Shown here: one piece after another, positions 7,916-16,004 of the stretch
How the letters are laid out: each line of letters opens with the position of its first letter
Numbering within the stretch: the first letter of the stretch is position 1
Assembly: GCA_964450685.1 (NCBI GenBank)
Contig: CAYVDN010000039.1
Span: 1 to 28,101, forward strand
DNA: 28,101 nt
Direction of reading: 5' to 3'
Source of the DNA: JBAOHV01 sp964450685
GTDB taxonomy: Bacteria > Actinomycetota > Acidimicrobiia > Acidimicrobiales > Microtrichaceae
Notes under the pieces: generated by a model
The model's input: the letters and a program-made list of their open reading frames with translations, nothing else
What the model was told of the DNA's origin: nothing
Database searches by the model: none
Position numbers and translations under genes: made by a program

Positions 7916-8820
7916 GAGCTCTGATAACAGGTGCCGGCGGCTTCGTCGGACACCATCTGAGGCATCACCTCGAGAGCTCCGGGGACGAGGTGATGGTCAC
8001 GGACCGATCCACCGACGGGCTCGACATCCTGGATGCCGCGTCCCTGCTCGACCTTTTCCGCCGCACCCGACCGGAGGTCGTATACCACCTGGCCGGCGCC
8101 AGCGACGTGGGTGGGTCGTGGCAGACCCCGCAGGCGACGTTCCGGGCGAACGCGGAGGGAACGCTCAACGTCCTCTGGGCCGCACGCGAGTCCGGCGCGC
8201 AGCGCGTGCTGACAGTCGGCTCCGCCGATGTCTACGGCAAGGTCACCCAGGCCGACCTGCCGATCCGTGAGGACCAGCCTCTGCGACCGGTCAGCCCGTA
8301 CGCGGCGTCCAAGGCCGCCGCGGACGACGTCGCCCAGCAGGCCTGGCTCGGATACGGCCAACAGGTCGTGCGCTGTCGCCCCTTCAACCACCTGGGCCCG
8401 GGACAGACCGACCGGTTCGTCGCCCCTGCCTTGGCAGGGAGAGTCGCCCAGAACGAACGGAGCGGTGATCAGGTGGTCAGCGTGGGGAACCTCAGCCCGC
8501 GACGCGACTTCACCGACGTGCGCGACGTCGTGCGGGCCTACCGCCTGATGCTCGATCGTGGTCGCTCCGGCGAGGTCTACAACGTCTGCTCCGGACGGGC
8601 GATCGCCGTCCAGGACCTGGCAGAGCAGTTGATCGGCATGGCATCCATACCGATGCGACTCGAAACCGACCCGGAGCTCGAGCGCCCTGTCGACATCCCG
8701 GTGCTGCTGGGCGACAACTCACGACTTCGCACCGATACCGGTTGGGAACCGCAGATAGCTCTGTCGACGACACTCCAGGACCTGCTCGACGACCGACGCA
8801 GACTCCTCGACAACGCCTGA
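7912..8820 (+). CDS. rmd: NAD-dependent epimerase/reductase, likely GDP-6-deoxy-D-mannose reductase
   Basis: The 302-aa extended short-chain dehydrogenase has the Rossmann motif GAGGFVGH at 7-14, a serine in GSADVYG (S104) and the catalytic pair Y130/K134 in YAASK. The C-terminal pattern RPVDIPVLLGDNSRLRTDTGWEP is characteristic of GDP-4-keto-6-deoxy-D-mannose reductases (Rmd), which make GDP-D-rhamnose from the Gmd product. The closely related GDP-mannose 4,6-dehydratase and other sugar epimerases remain alternatives. ATG 7912 gives the expected N terminus directly before the Rossmann motif, and no usable Shine-Dalgarno precedes it. A short leader frame ends on this start. The gene is flanked by the XRE regulator and gmd, which supports a GDP-mannose-derived substrate. 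Confidence 0.8.
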   Translation: MRALITGAGGFVGHHLRHHLESSGDEVMVTDRSTDGLDILDAASLLDLFRRTRPEVVYHLAGASDVGGSWQTPQATFRANAEGTLNVLWAARESGAQRVLTVGSADVYGKVTQADLPIREDQPLRPVSPYAASKAAADDVAQQAWLGYGQQVVRCRPFNHLGPGQTDRFVAPALAGRVAQNERSGDQVVSVGNLSPRRDFTDVRDVVRAYRLMLDRGRSGEVYNVCSGRAIAVQDLAEQLIGMASIPMRLETDPELERPVDIPVLLGDNSRLRTDTGWEPQIALSTTLQDLLDDRRRLLDNA

Positions 8821-8878
8821 CTGGCCGTCTACCCGGGTCGTTCAGCCGTACACCAGCCCGCGGTTGGTCCGTGGACGG

Positions 8879-9385
8879 TCAGTGCGTGGCCAACCGTGCC
8901 AGTGCGGCGCGAACCAGGTGTCGCTGTGTCAGGTCGAGCGTCGACGACTCGAGCTCCAGGAGTTCGCGACGCCACTGCGCCACGACCTGCACAGCCACTG
9001 CCCGAGGGGCCGATTCGAGCCATCTCATGTCCCGGTCCAGCAGAGCGAGCCGCAACTCCACCTCGGTGTAGCGCGCTGTCACCAGCGGCAGTCTGTCGGC
9101 CTTGGCCTCCGGGTACGAGGTACCGGCGACCAACTCGGCCGGCTCGAGTCCGAAGATCCCGGCCAGCAGCGTGACCGTGCGTTCTCCGGGCTCGCTGCGA
9201 CCGGACTCCAGATTGGACAGAGCAACCCTGGATATCGCGATCCGGGCGGCCAGATCTGCCTGGGTCATGCCCATCTCCACGCGGTGCGCAGCGATTCGTC
9301 GGCCGACATGACGCGACGCGACCGACGGCGGTTCGGAGCAGTCAGTCGTGTCGGTGTCGTCGAGTCGTCGAGTCGGAGCGGTCAC
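8879..9385 (-). CDS. XRE-family transcriptional regulator
   Basis: The 168-aa protein has a Cro/CI-type helix-turn-helix at about 27-85 (RRIAAHRVEMGMTQADLAARI followed by SRVALSNLESGR), preceded by an acidic tail. The C-terminal domain (95-168) is helical, charged, and not one I recognise. The start is GTG 9385, with AGGA at 9396-9393 and a 7-nt spacer; an in-frame TTG at 9406 is less likely. The gene lies between rmd and gmd, converging on the first and diverging from the second. Control of the GDP-sugar genes or of itself is therefore a reasonable guess. The ligand and target are unknown. Confidence 0.85.
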   Translation of the reverse strand: MTAPTRRLDDTDTTDCSEPPSVASRHVGRRIAAHRVEMGMTQADLAARIAISRVALSNLESGRSEPGERTVTLLAGIFGLEPAELVAGTSYPEAKADRLPLVTARYTEVELRLALLDRDMRWLESAPRAVAVQVVAQWRRELLELESSTLDLTQRHLVRAALARLATH

Positions 9386-9403
9386 GGGATTTTCCTGGTG
9401 TGT

Positions 9404-9444
9404 CAACCCAGTTGGCAGACGACACCGTCGGACCAGCGTAGAAC
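9404..9444. promoter_or_regulatory. Divergent xre/gmd promoter region with palindrome
   Basis: The 65-bp gap holds an interrupted palindrome CAAC-CCA-GTTG at 9404-9414. A minus-strand TACGCT at 9440-9435 and a plus-strand TAGAAC at 9439-9444 overlap back to back. TAGAAC ends 6 nt before the gmd ATG, so gmd may be leaderless, though it lacks the final T of TANNNT. The palindrome could be an operator for the XRE protein. All of this is pattern-level evidence. Confidence 0.35.
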
Positions 9445-9450
9445 GACCAG

Positions 9451-10431
9451 ATGACCAAGCGTGCGCTCATCACCGGCATCACCGGCCAGGACGGCTCCTA
9501 CCTCGCGGAACTGCTGCTCGACGAGGGCTACGAGGTGATCGGCATGGTGCGCCGCTCCTCGACCGTCACCTTCGAACGGATCGCCCATCTGCAGGACCGC
9601 ATCTCGACTGTGCCCGGCGACCTGCTCGACCAGGCATCGATGATCGAACTGCTCCGTGCACACCGCCCGACCGAGGTCTACAACCTGGCGGCGCAGAGCT
9701 TCGTGCAGACCAGTTTCAGCCAGCCCGTCCTGACCGGCGACGTGACAGGCCTGGGTGTCACCAGGCTCCTGGATGCGATCCGCATCGCCGATCCCGACAT
9801 CCGCTTCTACCAGGCGTCGAGCTCGGAGATGTTCGGCAAGGTGGTCGAGGTGCCCCAGCGGGAGACGACCCCCTTCTATCCCCGATCCCCCTACGGCGTG
9901 GCAAAGGTGTACGGCCACTGGATCACCGTCAACTACCGCGAGAGCTACGACCTGCACGCCTCCAGCGGCATCCTCTTCAACCACGAGTCACCTCGTCGCG
10001 GTCTCGAGTTCGTCACCCGGAAGATCTCCAACACAGTTGCGAAGATCAAGCTGGGCATGGCCGACGAACTCCGGCTCGGCAACCTCGACGCAGAGCGCGA
10101 CTGGGGATTCGCAGGCGACTACGTGAGGGCGATGTGGCTGATGCTCCAGCAGGACACCCCGGACGACTACGTCGTGGCGACCGGGCGCACCCACTCCGTC
10201 CGGCGGTTCTGCGAGATTGCGTTCGGTCACGTCGGGTTGGACTACCAGGACTTCGTGGTGATCGACGAGGCCTTCTACCGCCCGGCCGAGGTCGACCTTC
10301 TCATCGGCACCCCGGAGAAGGCCAGAGCGAAGCTCGGCTGGACCCCATCGGTCGACTTCGAAGACCTTGTGACGATGATGGTGGACGCCGACATCGCGCT
10401 GCTCTCAGGCAAGCTGAACGCGATCAGCTGA
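9451..10431 (+). CDS. gmd: GDP-mannose 4,6-dehydratase
   Basis: The 326-aa protein begins MTKRALITGITGQDGSYLAE, the near-invariant Gmd N terminus with the NADP-binding GxxGxxG at 9-15. SSSEMFG (S125, E126) and YGVAK (Y148, K152) supply the catalytic residues. The length is close to the usual 325-370 aa. The enzyme would convert GDP-mannose to GDP-4-keto-6-deoxy-D-mannose, the branch point for GDP-L-fucose and GDP-D-rhamnose. Both matching reductases appear in the window (7912-8820 and 20508-21470), and a GDP-mannose pyrophosphorylase-like gene lies at 14984-16000. The gene ends 9 nt before cofD, so it probably leads a gmd-cofD-cofE transcript. Confidence 0.93.
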   Translation: MTKRALITGITGQDGSYLAELLLDEGYEVIGMVRRSSTVTFERIAHLQDRISTVPGDLLDQASMIELLRAHRPTEVYNLAAQSFVQTSFSQPVLTGDVTGLGVTRLLDAIRIADPDIRFYQASSSEMFGKVVEVPQRETTPFYPRSPYGVAKVYGHWITVNYRESYDLHASSGILFNHESPRRGLEFVTRKISNTVAKIKLGMADELRLGNLDAERDWGFAGDYVRAMWLMLQQDTPDDYVVATGRTHSVRRFCEIAFGHVGLDYQDFVVIDEAFYRPAEVDLLIGTPEKARAKLGWTPSVDFEDLVTMMVDADIALLSGKLNAIS

Positions 10432-10440
10432 GCTGGACCG

Positions 10441-11421
10441 ATGCCTGGAGTGACCGTCCTCTCCGGCGGCGTCGGCGCTGCACGATTCCTACGCGGCCTG
10501 CTGGCAGTGATGCCACCGGAGCAGGTCACCGCGGTCGTCAACGTCGGTGACGACACCGTCCTGCACGGTCTGATGGTCAGCCCTGATCTCGACACGGTCA
10601 CCTACACGCTGGCCGAGTCGATCAACCCTGAGACCGGATGGGGCCTCACAGGTGAGACCTGGCAGGCGATGGAGCAACTGCGGCGCTACGCAGAGGCCAA
10701 CGGCGTCACCGCCGACGACCCAGTCGGCAACGATGCCGCCGGTTGGTTCGCGCTCGGCGACAGGGACCTGGGGACCCACCTCTACCGCACTTCCCGAAGG
10801 CGCGCTGGAGCGGCGTTGTCACAGGTGACCGCCGAGATCGCTCACGCGTGGGGGCTGGGCCTCACCGTTCTCCCGGTGACCGACGACGAACTGCGCACCA
10901 CGCTGAGCTCAGCCGACGGACGCCGGCTCAGCTTCCAGGAATACTTCGTGCGGGAGCACCACGACGTGACGATCGAGGCAGTGAGCTTCGAGGGCGCGGC
11001 CGATTCGTCGCCGGCGCCGGGGGTGCTCGATGCGATCGACCACGCCGAGATCGTCTGCATCGCTCCGTCGAACCCTGTCGTCTCGATCGAGCCGTTGCTC
11101 GTCGTCCCAGGGGTTCGTGACGCTGTTACCGCCGCCAGGGAGCGCACGGTCGCCGTCAGCCCCATCATCGGTGGAGCCGCGTTGAAGGGGCCCGCGGACA
11201 GGCTCCTCCGTGAGTTGGGACACGAATCATCGGTGGTCGGGGTCGCCCGCTGGTACGCCCAGGTTGCTTCGACCCTGGTGATCGACGAGATCGACGCCGA
11301 ACTGGCCGACGCGGTCGAGGCCGAGGGCCTGCGCTGCGTCGTCGCCCCGACGATCATGAAGAACCGCTCCGTCGCTGCTGATCTGGCACGTGTCTGCTTG
11401 GCTTCTGCAGGGTCGAGATGA
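10441..11421 (+). CDS. cofD: 2-phospho-L-lactate transferase CofD/FbiA (F420 biosynthesis)
   Basis: The 326-aa protein has GGVGAARF at 9-16, NVGDD at 34-38, an APSNPVVSIEPLL motif and SPIIGGAALKGPA, all typical of CofD/FbiA. The enzyme joins the phospholactyl or phosphoenolpyruvyl donor to the deazaflavin Fo, giving F420-0 or dehydro-F420-0. The start ATG 10441 lies 9 nt after the gmd stop with only a weak Shine-Dalgarno (GAGCTGGA). The stop overlaps the cofE start as ATGA, so the two are translationally coupled. An LLM-class oxidoreductase that would use F420 is encoded at 13086-14018. Confidence 0.95.
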   Translation: MPGVTVLSGGVGAARFLRGLLAVMPPEQVTAVVNVGDDTVLHGLMVSPDLDTVTYTLAESINPETGWGLTGETWQAMEQLRRYAEANGVTADDPVGNDAAGWFALGDRDLGTHLYRTSRRRAGAALSQVTAEIAHAWGLGLTVLPVTDDELRTTLSSADGRRLSFQEYFVREHHDVTIEAVSFEGAADSSPAPGVLDAIDHAEIVCIAPSNPVVSIEPLLVVPGVRDAVTAARERTVAVSPIIGGAALKGPADRLLRELGHESSVVGVARWYAQVASTLVIDEIDAELADAVEAEGLRCVVAPTIMKNRSVAADLARVCLASAGSR

Positions 11422-12158
11422 GCTCAGAAGCGGCGAGGGCCATCCAGGTGATACCCGTCACCGGTATTCCAGAAGTGACCAGGGCAGCGGACCTGTCGGC
11501 CATGATCTGCGATTCGATCACCCGAGCGGGCGAAACGCTCGAACATCACGATGTCATCGTTGTGACCCAGAAGATCGTCTCCAAGGCCGAGGGTGCCATG
11601 GCGGAGGTGGACCCGGACGACCCGCTCAGCCACAAGCCGCTCGTTGAACGCGAGTCGGTCAGGATCCTCCGGCGCAGGGGTGAGCTGATAATCAGCGAGA
11701 CCCGCCACGGTTTCGTGTGCGCGAACGCGGGAATAGACCTGTCGAACGTCGAAAGGGGCATGGCTGCGCTCCTACCCGAGGACCCGGACCGTTCGGCACG
11801 CCGCATCAGAGACGGTGTGCGGGGCCGCAGCGGAGTCGAGGTAGCAGTGATCGTCTCCGACACCTTCGGGCGGGCATGGCGTCGCGGAGTGACCGATGTG
11901 GCGATCGGATGCGCCGGGATACATCCCGTCCTGGACCTGCGCGGTACCCGCGATGCCTACGGACGGGAGCTGCAAGTGACCGAGGTCGCCATCGTCGATG
12001 AGATCGCGGGGGCGGCCGATCTGGTGATGGGCAAGGCGACCGGTGTTCCGGTCGCGATCGTCCGCGGGGTCGACCCTGCCGCGTTCGACCCCGATCCCGG
12101 CAGGGCAGGTGTGGTCACCGACATCGTGCGCCACCCGGCGGACGACCTGTTCCGCTGA
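11418..12158 (+). CDS. cofE: F420-0:gamma-glutamyl ligase CofE
   Basis: The 246-aa protein carries CofE landmarks: VVTQKIVSKAEG, ERESVRILRR, ETRHGFVCANAGID and VSDTFGRAWRRGVTDVAIG. It would add glutamate residues to F420-0 with GTP. The length fits the single-domain CofE type. The nitroreductase-like C-terminal domain of mycobacterial FbiB (about 450 aa) is absent, so any dehydro-F420 reductase must be encoded elsewhere. The ATG at 11418 overlaps the cofD stop (ATGA). Confidence 0.95.
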   Translation: MSSEAARAIQVIPVTGIPEVTRAADLSAMICDSITRAGETLEHHDVIVVTQKIVSKAEGAMAEVDPDDPLSHKPLVERESVRILRRRGELIISETRHGFVCANAGIDLSNVERGMAALLPEDPDRSARRIRDGVRGRSGVEVAVIVSDTFGRAWRRGVTDVAIGCAGIHPVLDLRGTRDAYGRELQVTEVAIVDEIAGAADLVMGKATGVPVAIVRGVDPAAFDPDPGRAGVVTDIVRHPADDLFR

Positions 12159-12220
12159 TGCTGCACACACCCGACGCCTCACGACCGACCCTTCCCGACC
12201 GACACCGCACGCAACGACCC

Positions 12221-12225
12221 AGGAG
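12221..12225 (+). promoter_or_regulatory. Shine-Dalgarno AGGAG of SDR gene
   Basis: AGGAG sits 10 nt before ATG 12236 in the 77-nt gap after cofE. The rest of the gap is C-rich with repeated CGACC words; no clear promoter or terminator is seen. Confidence 0.6.
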
Positions 12226-12235
12226 CTAGCACCGC

Positions 12236-13126
12236 ATGGCCAGGCCGATCACCCCGATCACCTCGATGGAGGACCGGACCGTCGTGATAACCGGCGCCAA
12301 CTCCGGCATCGGACTGGAGACCGCAGCCGCTCTCGCAGGGGCAGGCGCGCGCATAGTCATGGGATGCCGCAACCCGGTCACCGCCGCGGCGGCGGTCGAC
12401 GAGGTCCGGCGACGCTCCGGTAACGACGCCGTCGAGACACGGCCCCTGGACCTGTCCGATATGAGCGCCGTGCGGCGCTTCGCCGAGGGCCTCGGCGACC
12501 TCGACCGCATCGACGTGCTCATCAACAACGCAGGGCTGATGCTCGACCAGCGCTCCGAGTCGGCCCAGGGCCACGAGATGATGTTCGCCACGAACCACCT
12601 CGGACCGTTCCTGCTTACATCGCTTCTCACCGATCAGATCGTCGCAGCTCCTCACGGGAGGATCCTCAACGTCGCATCGGTCGCGCACCGTCTCGCCCCA
12701 CGGGGCATCGCATGGAACGACCTGGACCGACAGCGGCGGTTCCACATGTGGACCGTCTACGGCCAGACCAAGCTGGCCAACATCCTCCACGCCGACGAGC
12801 TTGCCCGCCGACTGTGGGACCGCGGTGTCGTGGTCCATTCGTTGCATCCCGGCAACGTCGCGTCGGGATTCGGCGGCCACGGGGACCTGCACGGCTTCTA
12901 CGCGGCGTTGTTCTCTGCCGGTCGCTTCGTGCTGATCACCCCTGAACAGGGGGCTCGAACGAGCGTGCACCTGGCGTCATCTCCCGAGGCGCTGAGATCC
13001 ACCGGCGACTACTGGGTCAGGTGCCGCCGGTCACGGCCGTCGTCGGCGGGCAGGGACGTTCTCGCCGCCGCGCATCTCTGGCGGATCAGCTGTGACCTCG
13101 TGGGGGACGGCGCCACCCCGAGATGA
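12236..13126 (+). CDS. Short-chain dehydrogenase/reductase, retinol dehydrogenase-like
   Basis: The 296-aa classical SDR has TGANSGIG at 19-26, an INNAG motif, NVASVAH with the catalytic Ser, and YGQTK (Y175, K179). The C-terminal STGDYWVRCR...LWRISCDLVG resembles the RDH11-14-like group, in which bacterial members act on unknown alcohols or ketones with NADP(H). The substrate cannot be told from sequence. ATG 12236 has an AGGAG 10 nt upstream. The gene may be read with cofE or on its own. Its last 41 bp overlap the 3' end of the oppositely transcribed LLM oxidoreductase gene. Confidence 0.88.
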   Translation: MARPITPITSMEDRTVVITGANSGIGLETAAALAGAGARIVMGCRNPVTAAAAVDEVRRRSGNDAVETRPLDLSDMSAVRRFAEGLGDLDRIDVLINNAGLMLDQRSESAQGHEMMFATNHLGPFLLTSLLTDQIVAAPHGRILNVASVAHRLAPRGIAWNDLDRQRRFHMWTVYGQTKLANILHADELARRLWDRGVVVHSLHPGNVASGFGGHGDLHGFYAALFSAGRFVLITPEQGARTSVHLASSPEALRSTGDYWVRCRRSRPSSAGRDVLAAAHLWRISCDLVGDGATPR

Positions 13127-14018
13127 TCTCCGCGCCGAACCACTCGACCGACGCGAGCTGGTGCTCGAGTGAGTCGACGTCGCCGGGCAGGTAGTACCAG
13201 GGACAGACCATCGCCTCGGTGACACCCTGCTCGGCCATGCGCTCGAACCCGGACCGGTCGAACACGTCGGTGCACATCGCCTTGATCTCGAACGGCTCGT
13301 CGCCGAGGCCGCACTCGACGCGCAGATCGCGCAGGCGCGGCAGCACACTGGCCACCTCCTCGAAGGTGTTCGCCGCCGATATCCAGCCGTCACCCAGCCG
13401 TGCCGCACGTCTCAGCCCGGGTTCGGAAAGTCCACCGACGTAGATCGGCACGGGTCGACTGCCGACTGGTCGGACCATCAGCCGACCGAAGTCGTGGTGG
13501 GAGCCGTGGAACTCGACGAACTCACCGGACTGGACCAGCCGGAGGATCTGGATCGCCTCGTCGGTGCGTGCACCGCGGGTGCGCATGTCCTTGCCCAGCC
13601 ACTCGAACTCTTCGGGGATCCAGGAAAGGCCGATACCCAGGCCGATCCTCCCGTCGGCCAACGCCGAGATGCTGGAGACGGTCTTGGCCACCAGCAGCGG
13701 GTCCCGGATCGCGAGTTTGAGCACGTTCGTGAAGAACGAGATGCGCTCGGTGACCGCAGCCATCGCAGGGATGGCGACGAAGGGGTCCAGGAAGGGCGTC
13801 TCGGCGGACCAGAAGCGCTGTCCGTCAGAGGTGTAGGGGTACTCGGCCGACACCGACTCCGGGTAGAAGACCGAGTCCGGAACACCGATCGACGAGAACC
13901 CGGCAGCTTCACCGGCACGTGCCAGAGGCAGGTAGTGCGACGGCTCGAGCATCGGCAGCGCCAACGCGAACTTCAGATCCCCCGCTTGTGTCCGTGCGTC
14001 GGGATCGGCCACGGTCAC
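13086..14018 (-). CDS. LLM-class (luciferase-like) oxidoreductase, probably F420-dependent
   Basis: The 310-aa TIM-barrel protein shows typical motifs: LARAGEAAGFSSIGVPD, VLKLAIRDPLLVAKTVSSI, GLGIGLSWIPEEFEWLG and PIYVGGLSEPGLRRAARLGDGW. These match the TIGR03619-like F420-dependent group, and the cofD-cofE genes nearby favour F420 over FMN. The substrate is unknown. The start is GTG 14018, 9 nt after the stop of the GalE-like gene, so it is the last gene of the long minus-strand run. Its 3' end overlaps the SDR gene by 41 bp on the opposite strand. Confidence 0.88.
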   Translation of the reverse strand: MTVADPDARTQAGDLKFALALPMLEPSHYLPLARAGEAAGFSSIGVPDSVFYPESVSAEYPYTSDGQRFWSAETPFLDPFVAIPAMAAVTERISFFTNVLKLAIRDPLLVAKTVSSISALADGRIGLGIGLSWIPEEFEWLGKDMRTRGARTDEAIQILRLVQSGEFVEFHGSHHDFGRLMVRPVGSRPVPIYVGGLSEPGLRRAARLGDGWISAANTFEEVASVLPRLRDLRVECGLGDEPFEIKAMCTDVFDRSGFERMAEQGVTEAMVCPWYYLPGDVDSLEHQLASVEWFGAEIISGWRRPPRGHS

Positions 14019-14027
14019 CCCCGGGGA

Positions 14028-14978
14028 TCAGCCGCGCTGGGCGCGGAACCAGTCGATGACCGCTGCTGTGCCGGTGTCCAGGTCCGTGAAGGGCTCCCAC
14101 CCCAGGTGGAGCTTCGCTCTCGACGCATCGAGGCACGAACGATCGAGTTCACCGACGCGGGCCGCCGCGTACTCCGGTTGGCCGCCCACCCCCGCGTTGG
14201 CTGCCATCGAGGCGTACAGAGCGTTGACCGATGTCTCGGTACCGGTACCGATGTTGCACAGCAGGCCGCTGCCACGTGTCGATGCCCGCACGAACGCGTC
14301 TGCCACGTCGTCGACGTAGACGTAGTCCCGGGTCTGCTCACCGGTGCCGAAGATCCGGCAGCGCTCGCCGTCGAGCAGCTTCCCGGCGAAGATGGCGACC
14401 ACCCCCGCCTCGCCGTGTGGATCCTGGCGGGGTCCGTACACGTTGGCCAGCGCCAGGGAGGTGTACTCCAACTGGTGCAGCTCGCGGTATGCGTGCAGGT
14501 AGTCGGTGGCGACCTTCTTGGACACTCCGTAGGGGGCGACCGGTCGCTGCGGGTGCGCCTCGCTCACCGGAAGGTCCTCGGCGTCGACATCCCCGTAGAT
14601 CGTCCCGCCGGAGGAGGCGAACACGACCTTGCGGGAGCCCGCCCGGCGAGCTCCTTCGAGGACGTTCAGAGTCCCCATCACGTTTATACGTGCGTCCTTG
14701 GCCGGGTCGCTGACCGACACGCGGACGTCGATCTGCGCAGCGAGGTGGAATATCACCTCAGGCGCGCGCCGCTCGATCAGCTCCGACACCGCTGGGTCGC
14801 AGATGTCCATCTGGTGGAACGAGAACTCGTGATCCCGATCGGCCCGAGCATCGGCCAGGTTGGCCAGCTTGCCGCTCGACAGGTCGTCGACGACCTCGAC
14901 CGCATGGCCTTCGGCCAGGAGTCGGTCCACGAGGTTCGATCCGATGAAACCGGCACCGCCGGTCACGAGGGTACGCAT
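14028..14978 (-). CDS. NAD-dependent sugar epimerase, UDP-glucose 4-epimerase-like
   Basis: The 316-aa extended SDR begins MRTLVTGGAGFIGSN (GGAGFIG at 7-13). It has ASSGGTIYG around 121-129 and the catalytic pair Y150/K154 in YGVSK, followed by NVYGPRQDPHGEAGVVAIF. This is the usual pattern of actinobacterial GalE-like or UDP-glucuronate 4-epimerase-like enzymes, which invert C4 of a UDP-hexose. The exact sugar cannot be assigned. ATG 14978 is chosen because it precedes the Rossmann motif and lies 5 nt after the upstream stop; the open frame continues to 15089 inside the neighbour. Expression is probably coupled to the pyrophosphorylase-like gene. Confidence 0.85.
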   Translation of the reverse strand: MRTLVTGGAGFIGSNLVDRLLAEGHAVEVVDDLSSGKLANLADARADRDHEFSFHQMDICDPAVSELIERRAPEVIFHLAAQIDVRVSVSDPAKDARINVMGTLNVLEGARRAGSRKVVFASSGGTIYGDVDAEDLPVSEAHPQRPVAPYGVSKKVATDYLHAYRELHQLEYTSLALANVYGPRQDPHGEAGVVAIFAGKLLDGERCRIFGTGEQTRDYVYVDDVADAFVRASTRGSGLLCNIGTGTETSVNALYASMAANAGVGGQPEYAAARVGELDRSCLDASRAKLHLGWEPFTDLDTGTAAVIDWFRAQRG

Positions 14979-14983
14979 CTGGT

Positions 14984-16000
14984 TCAGTCGCTCCAGGTCT
15001 CTGGGTCGGGAAAAGTCCCGCCGGTGGACACGGTTCCTGCCGCCACGTCCTGGTCGTAGCCGACGACGGTCAGCGCGCTGAGCTCGCACGACTCGCCGAT
15101 CGATGACCTCTCACCCACGACGCAACGCTCCAGCCGACTGCCGCCGCCTATGCGGGCTCCTGCCATGACCACCGAGTCGACGAGTTCGCTACCTGCTGCG
15201 ACCACCGCACCTGCACCGACCAGGGAGCGGGTGACCTTGGCGTCGGGGTCGATCCGTGCGCCCGGATCGATTCCGACCTCGAATGATCCGCGGATCCCGT
15301 CGAGCAGATCGAGGTTCGCCTGCAGGTAGGCAGCCGGGGTGCCGGCGTCGATCCAGTAGGCCTCCGAGTGCACGGCGAACAGCTGACCGCGCTCGACCAG
15401 ACCAGGGAACGTCTCACGCTCTATCGAGACCCGCCGGTCAGGGTCGACTCCGTGCAACACAGAGGGCTCCAGCACATAGGTTCCCGCGTTGATCCAGTTG
15501 CTCGGAGCTGTCCCGGGGGCGGGCTTCTCTATGAACGCCTCGACCCTGCCGTCGTCATCGATCGGCACAACTCCGAAGCGGGAGGGGTCCTCGACGGGGG
15601 TGAGTGCGATCGTCGCCTCACCGCCGAACGCCTCGTGGCGACGCCACAGGTCGGCGACGTCGAGGTCGGTCAGCACGTCGCCGTTGACTGCCAGGACGCG
15701 CTCGTCGAGCCCTGCCACCCGGGCAGCGAATGCGATCGCGCCGGCGGTATCGAGCGGCTCCGGCTCGACGGCATAGATGAGCCTCACCCCGGCACAGGTC
15801 CCGTCTGGGAACATCGAGGTGAACGCGTCAGGCTGGTAGCCGAGCGACAGGACGACCTCGTCGACACCCTGCTCCCCCAGCTTCGCGACCACCCGTTCGA
15901 GCATCGTGATGCCGCCGATCGGCAGCATCTGCTTGGGAGCGCAGAGAGTGAGCGGACGCAGGCGGGTACCGAACCCGCCCACGAGCACGATTGCCTTCAT
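14984..16000 (-). CDS. manB: Sugar-1-phosphate nucleotidyltransferase, likely mannose-1-phosphate guanylyltransferase
   Basis: The 338-aa protein starts MKAIVLVGGFGTRLRPLT, with the nucleotide-binding signature at 8-16 and PKQMLPIGG (K23). VNGDVLTDLD supplies a metal-binding Asp, and FIEKPAPG and NWINAGTYVLE follow. The C-terminal third looks like a left-handed beta-helix (repeated hydrophobic-G-S patterns from SLVGAGAVVAAGSEL onward). This arrangement fits actinobacterial GDP-mannose pyrophosphorylase (Rv3264c type), which would supply Gmd. A glucose-1-phosphate enzyme is an alternative. ATG 16000 lies 4 nt after the previous stop; the open frame reaching 16282 is the complement of the neighbouring gene. 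Confidence 0.85.
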   Translation of the reverse strand: MKAIVLVGGFGTRLRPLTLCAPKQMLPIGGITMLERVVAKLGEQGVDEVVLSLGYQPDAFTSMFPDGTCAGVRLIYAVEPEPLDTAGAIAFAARVAGLDERVLAVNGDVLTDLDVADLWRRHEAFGGEATIALTPVEDPSRFGVVPIDDDGRVEAFIEKPAPGTAPSNWINAGTYVLEPSVLHGVDPDRRVSIERETFPGLVERGQLFAVHSEAYWIDAGTPAAYLQANLDLLDGIRGSFEVGIDPGARIDPDAKVTRSLVGAGAVVAAGSELVDSVVMAGARIGGGSRLERCVVGERSSIGESCELSALTVVGYDQDVAAGTVSTGGTFPDPETWSD

Positions 16001-16004
16001 CGGC

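Noticed and set aside
8821..8878. Possible terminator hairpin between rmd and xre
   Set aside because: CCGTCTAC and GTGGACGG can pair only with a mismatch and a loop of 38 nt, too weak to report as a feature.
9348..10550. 400-codon plus-strand open frame over gmd
   Set aside because: It is an out-of-frame Arg/Pro-rich translation of gmd, whose own frame has the full set of dehydratase motifs.
12159..12235. Small RNA or riboswitch in the cofE-SDR gap
   Set aside because: The 77 nt are C-rich with repeated CGACC words but show no stable stem or conserved riboswitch core that I can recognise.
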